From NCBI GenBank assembly GCA_029880775.1, contig JAOUNV010000153.1, positions 1 through 5,729 on the forward strand: DNA of 5,729 nucleotides, given 5' to 3'. Position numbers and translations under genes: made by a program. Position 1 is the stretch's first letter, and every line of letters begins with the position of its first letter. This document shows positions 1 through 4,743 of the stretch, piece after piece. Under the pieces are notes generated by a model. It was given only the letters and a program-made list of their open reading frames with translations, did not search any database and was not told the origin of the DNA. This DNA comes from Nitrospinota bacterium (GTDB lineage Bacteria; Nitrospinota_A; UBA7883).

Positions 1-43
1 TTGAACGCAGATACCATGGATCGTTAATCACGACGTTATCCCA

Positions 44-74
44 TTGTCTTTGCGCATTCGGGCCTGTTTATAAT
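44..74 (+). promoter_or_regulatory. Candidate sigma-70-type promoter for the PilZ gene
   Basis: A perfect TATAAT lies at 69-74 in a very AT-rich stretch. The best upstream match is TTGTCT at 44-49 (4 of 6 to TTGACA), but the 19-base spacer is longer than ideal. The TATA stretch includes a 12-bp perfect palindrome, ATATAATTATAT, at 75-86 just after the -10. Transcription from here would give a leader of about 60 bases before the ATG at 144. The -10 is convincing; the -35 is weak. Confidence 0.4.
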
Positions 75-95
75 ATATAATTATATCAGGTGGAT

Positions 96-143
96 TAGAC
101 CGATATTACATGTAGAAGCGGGTCTATTAAGGAGGTGGAGCCA
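96..143 (+). promoter_or_regulatory. Leader hairpin and strong ribosome binding site of the PilZ gene
   Basis: TAGACC (96-101) and GGTCTA (121-126) are perfect inverted arms around a 19-base loop. The second arm ends three bases before the Shine-Dalgarno AAGGAGG (129-135), which sits 8 bases ahead of the ATG at 144. This near-ideal site is why the ATG at 144 is preferred to the in-frame GTG at 135, which overlaps the Shine-Dalgarno itself. The hairpin could tune access to the ribosome binding site, but six base pairs with a long loop is modest. Confidence 0.45.
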
Positions 144-473
144 ATGAAAGCAATGAGCAAGACCAGAAAAAGCCAGCGAGTGGCAAAGCTACTGTTTACA
201 GAGGTGACCCCGTTCACCGAAGGTGGGGCCCAGGGCACACCTAGCATGGGGAGATCCCTCAACGTATCTGAAGGCGGTATCCTGATGGAGCTCCCCGCCG
301 CCATGCCTTTTGAAATTCCAATAAATGTCGCTTTGGGAATTGAGGACGATGTGGTCCGGATGAAAGGGAAGCTGGCCCACTACCATAAAAATGACGATGG
401 AACTATCGAAATTGGGGTCGAATTCGTCAACCCATCGGAGAAGGAGCTGGAGCTGGTCCGCAAGGTAGTCTGA
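144..473 (+). CDS. Single-domain PilZ protein, predicted c-di-GMP binding
   Basis: A 109-residue protein that is essentially one PilZ domain. Both c-di-GMP contact motifs of the family are visible: RxxxR as R8-K-S-Q-R12, and the [DN]xSxxG motif as N40-V-S-E-G-G45. After this comes the alternating hydrophobic/polar pattern of the PilZ beta barrel, with an 'IGVEFV' strand near residues 90-97, typical of the domain's last strands. There is no signal peptide, membrane helix or fused output domain, so it is likely a cytoplasmic adaptor that changes partners when c-di-GMP is bound. What it controls (motility, adhesion or polysaccharide) cannot be read from the context: no flagellar, pilus or cellulose gene is nearby, and it seems to be transcribed alone. 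The 20-odd residues between the two motifs are Gly/Pro-rich. The family call is confident; the cellular target is unknown. Confidence 0.85.
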   Translation: MKAMSKTRKSQRVAKLLFTEVTPFTEGGAQGTPSMGRSLNVSEGGILMELPAAMPFEIPINVALGIEDDVVRMKGKLAHYHKNDDGTIEIGVEFVNPSEKELELVRKVV

Positions 474-602
474 CCCTTCCGCATGTCGCTGGCTTAGCGG
501 CTTTACTGGTAACCATGGTTGAGCTTTGATTCCTGGAGTTCAAACTTGGTGTGGCGAATCACTTTGGTGGTGGCTATGCGCTTGCCGCCTTATATAAAGC
601 CG

Positions 603-776
603 TTAGTCGGATTCCAACATTTGCGGGTAGTTCCGCGAAAAACTGCGCATCGCTTCCTCCGCAGCGGCTCTGGCGGCTTGGTCGTCTTCCAATATCCTTT
701 TGGCTTCCTCCAGGAAAATGGACATGAGCGCATTGCGGCTCAGTTTTCCTTTTCCCTTGTATCTTCCATGTCTCAT
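603..776 (-). CDS. Small hypothetical protein (57 aa), basic N-terminus and acidic/alanine-rich helix
   Basis: I do not recognise this family. From the ATG at 776 the product has 57 residues. A short Arg/Lys/Gly-rich start (RHGRYKGKGK, residues 2-11) is followed by a predicted amphipathic helix (about 15-45) rich in Ala, Glu and Arg, including 'EEAKRILEDD', and a polar tail ending ESD. This start is chosen because AGGAG lies 10 bases upstream on the minus strand. In-frame ATGs further upstream would give up to 92 residues but read through the TATA-rich leader into an unconvincing sequence. The basic head with a helical body would suit a small nucleic-acid-binding or antitoxin-like protein, but no known motif supports that. 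It lies in the same direction as the arsR operon but about 285 bases downstream of it, with its own candidate promoter. The amino-acid pattern looks coding; the opposite strand is also open and is judged a shadow. Confidence 0.5.
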   Translation of the reverse strand: MRHGRYKGKGKLSRNALMSIFLEEAKRILEDDQAARAAAEEAMRSFSRNYPQMLESD

Positions 777-851
777 ATCATTCATACTCCTGCCTATATA
801 TAAAGGCATATATCGTGCCATTTTGAGAGCGATGGAGACCTTGTATATCAT

Positions 852-881
852 TGTATATAAGGACATTGCAGGAGATATCAA
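852..881 (-). promoter_or_regulatory. Candidate promoter for the 57-aa protein
   Basis: On the minus strand TTGATA (881-876, 5 of 6 to the -35 consensus) and TATACA (857-852, 4 of 6) are 18 bases apart. This gives a start near 845 and a leader of about 70 bases. The -10 overlaps a tandem pair of TTGTATAT (841-848 and 851-858 on the plus strand, 10-base period), which could hold a regulator site. Further upstream a perfect TTGACA (955-950, minus strand) has no good -10 at 16-18 bases. Confidence 0.3.
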
Positions 882-971
882 GCCGTGCTCAGGCCGACTC
901 GAAACAAGTACATATTAATAGACAGTACCTATCCATAACAGGAAAATATTGTCAACTATACTGGCAAAGGC

Positions 972-987
972 GCATTCAACAGAATGC
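972..987. repeat. Hairpin, 6-bp stem with 4-base loop
   Basis: GCATTC-AACA-GAATGC is a perfect inverted repeat. It is the second of two hairpins downstream of the thioredoxin-like gene and may protect the 3' end of the operon transcript. There is no T-run on either strand, so it is not a classical intrinsic terminator. Confidence 0.4.
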
Positions 988-1015
988 AGGCTGGTTAGCG
1001 TTTATTTGGCGGAAT

Positions 1016-1031
1016 GGGGACTCCAGTCCCC
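1016..1031. terminator. Hairpin downstream of the arsR operon, possible terminator
   Basis: GGGGACT-CC-AGTCCCC is a perfect dyad (7-bp arms, realistically 6 bp with a TCCA loop) about 30 bases past the stop codon of the thioredoxin-like gene. Its GC-rich stem and position suit transcript termination or 3'-end protection. It lacks a following U-tract on the minus strand, so a factor-dependent or stabilising role is equally possible. Confidence 0.4.
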
Positions 1032-1061
1032 CTTTACAAAGAACTTTCCTTGCGATGTTGC

Positions 1062-1310
1062 TTATAGTGGCTTCCCTTCGGCTGCAAGTATTTTTCTCAC
1101 TTCCTCGTTTGTGGGAACTGAGCCGGAGAATACTATCTTCCCATCCACCAAAACAGAAGGAGTGAGCCGAACGCCAAGCTTGACATACTCTTGCACGTCG
1201 AAGATATGCTCCACCTCCGCATCCAGCCCCAGCTCGCGCACAACGCCGGAGACGATCTCTTCGGTAGAGTGGCAGCGTTGACACCCAGGCCCTGCAACTA
1301 TGATTTTCAT
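1062..1310 (-). CDS. Small thioredoxin/glutaredoxin-like protein with CxxC active site (redox-active disulfide protein 2 type)
   Basis: An 82-residue one-domain protein of the minimal thioredoxin fold (Thioredoxin_3, MTH895/TM0996-like). The first strand MKIIVAGPG leads straight into the redox motif C10-Q-R-C13. The cis-proline loop is visible as T50-P51 ahead of a 'SVLVDGKIV' strand pair, followed by a C-terminal helix. It lacks a signal peptide, so the cytoplasm is its likely location. AGGAGA (1322-1317) overlaps the permease stop codon and lies 6 bases before the ATG, with only a 10-base gap between the genes, so translation is probably coupled to the permease. This arsR-permease-thioredoxin-like order recurs in bacteria and archaea. 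The protein may reduce, carry or release a thiol-binding ligand for the permease, which is inference. Family and start are well supported; the substrate is unknown. Confidence 0.88.
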   Translation of the reverse strand: MKIIVAGPGCQRCHSTEEIVSGVVRELGLDAEVEHIFDVQEYVKLGVRLTPSVLVDGKIVFSGSVPTNEEVRKILAAEGKPL

Positions 1311-1320
1311 GATGAGTCTC

Positions 1321-2367
1321 CTACAAAATAAAATTACCAAATAGCCAGCCCATGAACGCGCCGGATATCATGACAGTTGGGATATATACCAAAGCCTTCT
1401 TTAGGCCGAAGATTCGCGCAATAGCCAGCCAGTTGGGCAGGCTGAGGCCAGGACCCGTGAGCAACAGAGCCAGGGCTGGCCCCTTCCCCATCCCAAGCTT
1501 CATAAGCGTATCTACAAATGGCGCCTCCGTCATCGTGGCGAAATATGTGACACCTCCGAGCAACGTAGCCAAAAATGAAGCCCTCAAGCTGTTTCCGCCC
1601 AGCCATTCTTTTATCATCTCCTCGGGCAACGCCTCGCCTATTATCCCCACTATAAAGACCCCTCCCAGCAGCAGAGGGAAGATAGTCTTGGTAAACCACC
1701 AGGTCTCCCGCAGCCATGCCAACATCCGATCCTTCTCAAGCGCCATTACAGAGTAAATCGCCACAACTGCCGATATGGCGCCCCATACAAGTACTTTGGT
1801 CAGATATGGCCCCGACTGGACCAAATAGTTGGGCGCCAGCAGAGAAATCACCAGAAGCGCCAGAAGGATAAACTCAGATTTTGTGATGATCCCTTTTTTC
1901 GGAATACCCTGACGCTGGGGCGGGGCCGCAGCCGCCTCGTCCCGAAACGTATAACTCATGACAAAGCCAACCATGAAAGCCATTAATAGCGCAGCCACTA
2001 CCCTGGAAACCGCCATCTCGATGCCCAGAATGTTCCCTGTATACACAAGCGCTAGAATATTAGTTGCGGGCGCCACCCACAGGACGATGAAGGCCGCTCC
2101 GATTCCAGCTCCACTGTAATAGAGCCCGCTTGCCACCGGGATGACAGTGCAGGAACAGGCTGCGATGAAGAAACTGGATATGGAAGCCAGGCTGAACGAC
2201 TTGAGCCTGTTCACTTGGGCGCCGAGGTGATCGAGCACTGTCTCCCGGTCCACAAAGGTGACCATGGCGCCCGCCAGGAAGAACGCTGGAACGAGGCAGG
2301 TGAGGGTATGCGTCGCGACGTAATCGACTAGCGCTCTTACTCCGGCAAAGAAAAACTCCTGCCACAT
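1321..2367 (-). CDS. DUF318/ArsP-type permease
   Basis: A 348-residue integral membrane protein of the PF03773 (ArsP_1, formerly DUF318) permease family. Hydrophobic segments lie near residues 22-38, 57-78, 87-112, 121-140, 165-180, 190-210, 228-246, 263-280, 296-318 and 325-345, so about 8-10 helices. A charged Ala/Pro-rich cytoplasmic-type loop (141-164) splits it into two halves. Family hallmarks are C71-S-C73 followed by a Gly-rich stretch, 'APATN' at 99-103, 'TEAPF' at 280-284 and 'TGPGLSLPNW' at 304-313. Campylobacter ArsP, a characterised relative, exports trivalent organoarsenicals using cysteines; other relatives handle other compounds, so the substrate here is open. It starts 39 bases after the arsR stop, with GGAG 9 bases before the ATG, and runs into the thioredoxin-like gene. 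Co-transcription with a CVC-box ArsR favours a thiophilic metalloid or metal substrate. Confidence 0.87.
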   Translation of the reverse strand: MWQEFFFAGVRALVDYVATHTLTCLVPAFFLAGAMVTFVDRETVLDHLGAQVNRLKSFSLASISSFFIAACSCTVIPVASGLYYSGAGIGAAFIVLWVAPATNILALVYTGNILGIEMAVSRVVAALLMAFMVGFVMSYTFRDEAAAAPPQRQGIPKKGIITKSEFILLALLVISLLAPNYLVQSGPYLTKVLVWGAISAVVAIYSVMALEKDRMLAWLRETWWFTKTIFPLLLGGVFIVGIIGEALPEEMIKEWLGGNSLRASFLATLLGGVTYFATMTEAPFVDTLMKLGMGKGPALALLLTGPGLSLPNWLAIARIFGLKKALVYIPTVMISGAFMGWLFGNFIL

Positions 2368-2406
2368 GCGCTTTTACTCCGGAGAAAAGGTTCTAAAGGG
2401 CCAAAG

Positions 2407-2733
2407 CTACTTCAGAGAAACTAACAACGACTCCGCATCCTCCCTCGCCATATCCGACAGCCCGGAGAGTAGGTCAATAGCCTGGCGCGATCGGAGGGAA
2501 TAGAAGACTTTGGAGCCTCTGCGATCATCAAAAACGATTCCGGCGTTTCGAAGGATGGCCAGATGGCGAGACACCGTCGATATATTGGCGTTGACCAGCG
2601 TCTGTAGCTCACAGACGCATTTTTCGCCATCTTTCAGTTGCTCCACCAGGAACAACCGCGTAGGGTGGGCCAATGCCTTGAGGATACGAGCCAAAGCGTC
2701 GTATCGGTCTTGGGAATTTTTATCTGGCCGCAT
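2407..2733 (-). CDS. arsR: ArsR/SmtB-family repressor with Cys-Val-Cys metal(loid) box
   Basis: A 108-residue winged-helix repressor. Residues 13-30 (ALARILKALAHPTR) form the usual first helices. K38-C39-V40-C41-E42-L43 matches the ELCVCDL metal box, with the two cysteines used for As(III)/Sb(III)-type sensing in this family. S52-T-V-S-R-H-L58 is the recognition helix and 'GSKVFYSLR' (73-81) the wing. The start at 2733 is chosen because GGTGG (2743-2739) lies 5 bases upstream and the predicted promoter and operator end before it. Longer in-frame starts up to 2796 would put the operator inside the gene. It heads a leftward operon with the permease and thioredoxin-like gene. Inference: it represses its own operon through the dyad at 2756-2787 and lets go when a soft metal or metalloid binds the cysteines. 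The exact inducer is not determinable. Confidence 0.9.
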   Translation of the reverse strand: MRPDKNSQDRYDALARILKALAHPTRLFLVEQLKDGEKCVCELQTLVNANISTVSRHLAILRNAGIVFDDRRGSKVFYSLRSRQAIDLLSGLSDMAREDAESLLVSLK

Positions 2734-2755
2734 ATCAACCACCGTTATCACACTC

Positions 2756-2787
2756 TTGCATATATGCATCATTGCACATATACGCAA
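2756..2787. promoter_or_regulatory. ArsR operator: near-perfect inverted repeat over the operon promoter
   Basis: The 11-bp arms TTGCATATATG (2756-2766) and CATATACGCAA (2777-2787) match at 10 of 11 positions around a 10-base centre. Size and TATATG...CATATA core are typical of ArsR/SmtB operators. The dyad covers the predicted -10 and most of the spacer of the arsR promoter, so a bound dimer would block RNA polymerase. Strong candidate for autoregulation. Confidence 0.75.
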
Positions 2788-2796
2788 ATAGGTCAA
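2768..2796 (-). promoter_or_regulatory. Promoter of the arsR-permease-thioredoxin operon
   Basis: On the minus strand TTGACC (2796-2791, 5 of 6) and AATGAT (2773-2768, 4 of 6) are separated by exactly 17 bases. Transcription would start near 2761, about 28 bases before the chosen arsR start codon. The overlap with the inverted repeat supports both calls. Confidence 0.6.
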
Positions 2797-2952
2797 GTGC
2801 TCCCCGGTTCTATGTGCTATATATTACAGCGAAAATCCGACGCCCATGGCCCTCTCTGCAGATTACGACATTGCAGCTCACCAAAGTCCCCATACCCAGC
2901 AAATCCCAGTCGCTGGAATATTTACGGGGCCAGCAACCCAGAGAGTTGATGG

Positions 2953-2961
2953 TGATATAAA
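2953..2961 (+). promoter_or_regulatory. Candidate extended -10 promoter for the MFS transporter
   Basis: TGATATAAA matches the extended -10 form TGn-TATAAT at 5 of 6 core positions. No good -35 lies 17 bases upstream, which extended -10 promoters can tolerate. The predicted start near 2968 leaves a leader of about 65 bases. It lies about 165 bases from the ArsR operator, too far for that dyad to be an obvious shared switch. The rest of the 2797-3032 intergenic stretch shows no gene. Confidence 0.35.
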
Positions 2962-3032
2962 TACCATGGTCTTTTGAACCATATCGGGTTAACATCCTTT
3001 GTCTCCCAAATCCTAAATTCCATTTATCTATT

Positions 3033-4238
3033 ATGGCTGGTTTTACATCACTAGAAAAAAAGTCGATCGCGGGTCTTTCCGGCGTAATAGGGCTCCGGAT
3101 GCTGGGGCTCTCCATGATTATCCCCGTGTTCAGCGTATACGCCTTGCAACTGCCGGAGTCCTCTTCTATATTGGCAGGGCTTGCCTTCGGGATATATGGC
3201 TTCACTCAGGCCATATTGCAAATTCCATTCGGATATTTTTCCGACAGAATAGGCCGCAAAAAGGTGGTGGCGTTCGGCTTGGTTCTTTTCGGGCTGGGGA
3301 GCGCCATATGCGCCATGACAGACAACATATATATTCTCATCCTGGGGCGAATGCTGCAGGGCGGCGGCGCCATAGCCTCCGCCTGTTTCGCCTGGGTGGC
3401 GGACCTGACAGAGCCATCCCACCGAAGCACCGCAATGGCCTTTTTGGGGATCTCTGTGGGGGGAAGCATCGTCATGGGGATGATCTTCGGCCCCATCATC
3501 TCCGGAGGCACGGGAGTTCGGTTTCTCTTCTGGCTGGCTGTCCTCTTCTGCGTGGGGGCGCTTATCGTGACGCTTTTCCTGGTGCCGGAGAAAAAACAGA
3601 AGCATGAAAGCGAATTTACCACCCTGGACCCGAGGGTGATAATCGCCCACGCCGCCAAGCCAGACCTGCTCCGCCTGAACCTGACAGGCTTCATGGTCAA
3701 CATGGCGATGATAGCCACCTTTTTTGTGGTCCCACTGCGGCTGGCGGAGAGGTTTCAGACCAGCGAGCTGTGGAAGATATACCTCCCCTTGAGCGTAATG
3801 GGCGCCATGGCCATGATGCTCACCGCCAAGAAAGCGGACGCTGGCGGGGCCCGTGGCGTGATCGCCGGTTCGTTGATATCCTTGTGCGCGGCATACCTGA
3901 TCCTCGGGTTAGGGACCACGTTGCCATACACCCTGGCAGGGTTCTCCATCTTCTTCACGGCCTTCTCCGTGCTGGAGGCTGTGTTGCCCTCCGCCGTCTC
4001 CAAGCTGGCAGACCCCACCCACAAAGGAGCCATCATAGGGGTATATAACTTCAGCCAGTTCATGGGCACCTTCGTGGGAGGTGTCTGCGCCGGGCTTCTG
4101 GTCATCCGGCACGAGTCTGCCGTCTTCCTGTTTCTCTTCGCCATGATGATCGTGACGGCAATCGTTATCCGCAGCGGCGGGACCCTCTCCGTTCCCAAAG
4201 ACGGCGACGGCCGCAACGAGCGCGCTGACGCGAAATAG
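3033..4238 (+). CDS. YajR-like major facilitator superfamily (MFS) transporter
   Basis: A 401-residue protein with about 12 hydrophobic segments, the normal core MFS length. Motif A between helices 2 and 3 is clear: G67-Y-F-S-D71-R-I-G74-R75-K76-K77. R106-M-L-Q-G110 resembles motif B. G149-M-I-F-G153-P154 with G158-G159 fits motif C, the mark of drug/proton antiporters. 'GVYNFSQFMGTFVGG' (336-350) recalls the YajR group, but the C-terminal soluble domain of E. coli YajR is absent; the tail is a short polar stretch. It is probably a proton-driven exporter in the cytoplasmic membrane, with unknown substrate. The ATG at 3033 is the first start codon after the in-frame stop at 2958 and no Shine-Dalgarno is visible before it, so initiation may be weak. 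It is divergent from arsR and seems monocistronic. Confidence 0.88.
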   Translation: MAGFTSLEKKSIAGLSGVIGLRMLGLSMIIPVFSVYALQLPESSSILAGLAFGIYGFTQAILQIPFGYFSDRIGRKKVVAFGLVLFGLGSAICAMTDNIYILILGRMLQGGGAIASACFAWVADLTEPSHRSTAMAFLGISVGGSIVMGMIFGPIISGGTGVRFLFWLAVLFCVGALIVTLFLVPEKKQKHESEFTTLDPRVIIAHAAKPDLLRLNLTGFMVNMAMIATFFVVPLRLAERFQTSELWKIYLPLSVMGAMAMMLTAKKADAGGARGVIAGSLISLCAAYLILGLGTTLPYTLAGFSIFFTAFSVLEAVLPSAVSKLADPTHKGAIIGVYNFSQFMGTFVGGVCAGLLVIRHESAVFLFLFAMMIVTAIVIRSGGTLSVPKDGDGRNERADAK

Positions 4239-4256
4239 TAACCCCCTTATGTTCAG

Positions 4257-4287
4257 CGCCGGTAGCGTGGCTTCGCCACTTCCGGCG
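4257..4287. terminator. GC-rich hairpin downstream of the MFS gene
   Basis: CGCCGG (4257-4262) pairs with CCGGCG (4282-4287), and GTGGC (4267-4271) with GCCAC (4275-4279) around a TTC loop, with a small internal loop between the stems. It starts 18 bases after the MFS stop codon. No T-run follows, so it is either a non-classical terminator, an RNA 3'-end stabiliser or one of the repeat dyads that crowd this region. Confidence 0.45.
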
Positions 4288-4316
4288 ACCCCAATGAACT
4301 CTCTGGCGCTACAACT

Positions 4317-4336
4317 GTAATCCCCTCGTAATCCCC
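4317..4336. repeat. Direct repeat GTAATCCCC, two copies
   Basis: GTAATCCCC occurs at 4317-4325 and 4328-4336 with an 11-base period. The second copy runs into the next dyad. Confidence 0.5.
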
Positions 4337-4353
4337 GCCCTGAATGGGAGGGG
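4333..4353. repeat. GC-rich dyad CCCCGCCC / GGGAGGGG
   Basis: The arms at 4333-4340 and 4346-4353 pair at seven of eight positions (one G/A mismatch) around a TGAAT loop. No U-tract follows on either strand, so it is annotated as part of the repeat-dense stretch. Confidence 0.5.
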
Positions 4354-4354
4354 T

Positions 4355-4391
4355 CCGAACGCGGACTGCGAACGCCCGAACGCGGACTGCG
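4355..4391. repeat. Two perfect copies of a 16-bp direct repeat
   Basis: CCGAACGCGGACTGCG occurs at 4355-4370 and 4376-4391, exactly 21 bases apart, with a 5-base AACGC linker. The match is perfect and stops at the boundaries. It is non-coding as far as I can see. It could be a slippage duplication or a piece of a dispersed intergenic repeat. Confidence 0.7.
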
Positions 4392-4419
4392 GGAGGGGGG
4401 AGGGTGATCCGGAAAGCGT

Positions 4420-4486
4420 GAGATGCTTCGTTTCACTCAGCATGACCTGTCATTCTGAACAAAGCGTAAGCGAAGTGAAGAATCTC
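4420..4486. repeat. Large imperfect palindrome, probable dispersed intergenic repeat
   Basis: The left arm runs from GAGATGCTTC (4420) to CATGAC (4446). The right arm runs from GTCATTCTGA (4449) to GAAGAATCTC (4486). Both arms have the form GAGAT-x-CTTC ... CA-G-x-ATGAC when read in the same sense, but the right arm is about ten bases longer. The motif 'TGTCATTCTGA...GAAGAATCTC' is familiar to me as a recurring intergenic element in many bacterial genomes; this is memory, not a search result. No open reading frame is supported over it. Confidence 0.6.
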
Positions 4487-4500
4487 GTCTTTTTGCTTTC

Positions 4501-4520
4501 CCGTGGTCGCCTGGCCACGG
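4501..4520. repeat. Hairpin CCGTGG / CCACGG
   Basis: Perfect 6-bp arms (4501-4506 and 4515-4520), extendable by a G-T and a C-G pair to a 4-base loop. It lies just past the stop codon of the leftward membrane-helix reading frame and could act at the 3' end of its transcript, but there is no U-tract. Confidence 0.4.
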
Positions 4521-4528
4521 CGCCAACG

Positions 4529-4627
4529 CTATCTTTTGAATCGGCGGCGCACGGCGAAGAGCAGCATAGCGGTCTGGATGTAAATGAATATACTGATTAT
4601 GTATAGCGCTAAGAAGTAGACTGTCAC
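4529..4627 (-). pseudogene. Single membrane-helix reading frame: gene remnant or micro-protein
   Basis: On the minus strand a frame ending in TAG (4531-4529) encodes a strongly hydrophobic helix (about 'YFLALYIISIFIYI', then 'MLLFAV') closed by a basic RRRFKR tail, which fits the positive-inside rule. The frame is open from 4648. The only near-start codon is a GTG at 4627, giving 32 residues, inside a small dyad (GTCACC ... GGTGAC, 4639-4623). No good Shine-Dalgarno is seen. The pattern is that of the last helix of a transporter or other membrane protein whose upstream part is gone, or of a stand-alone small membrane protein. The helix-plus-basic-tail pattern is unlikely by chance but not decisive. 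Family not recognised. Confidence 0.4.
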
Positions 4628-4743
4628 CCATCCGGTGACTTGTTCAGGCTATCCGCTTTCCAGAACGGGGTGATGGTCAGTCGATTGCACAACCGAGGGG
4701 GTATCATTAATCAATGACTTGCAGGTCGCCTGTTGCTCTATTT

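Noticed and set aside
510..519. Palindrome AACCATGGTT as a regulatory site
   Set aside because: A short, isolated 10-bp palindrome between convergent genes with no promoter nearby; expected by chance at this scale.
519..803. Plus-strand open frame of 94 codons opposite the 57-aa gene
   Set aside because: No ribosome binding site and a low-complexity, unprotein-like composition; the minus-strand frame has a good site and a coherent amphipathic helix.
777..881. 92-residue form of the small minus-strand protein
   Set aside because: The extension runs through TATA-rich probable promoter and leader DNA; AGGAG is placed for the ATG at 776.
950..955. Perfect TTGACA (minus strand) as a promoter for the 57-aa gene
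   Set aside because: No acceptable -10 exists at 16-18 bases; the TTGATA/TATACA pair nearer the gene is better.
2734..2796. N-terminally extended arsR (21 more residues)
   Set aside because: The extension would be encoded by the promoter and operator, and the start at 2733 has a well-placed GGTGG and gives a normal family length.
3051..3718. Long minus-strand open frames (up to 199 codons) under the MFS gene
   Set aside because: They are antisense shadows of a gene with clear MFS motifs; the translated products are rich in His, Pro, Arg and Gly without domain structure.
4317..4391. CRISPR-like array
   Set aside because: Only two copies of each unit, repeats too short, linkers of 2-5 bases rather than spacers, and no cas genes.
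3755..4436. Further minus-strand open frames over the MFS 3' half and the following intergenic stretch
   Set aside because: Same shadow effect; no starts with ribosome binding sites and the frames run through repeats and hairpins.
4418..4631. Short open frames on both strands across the palindrome and hairpins (62 and 64 codons)
   Set aside because: They translate repeat sequence and lack start signals; the only protein-like signal here is the membrane-helix frame in a different minus frame.
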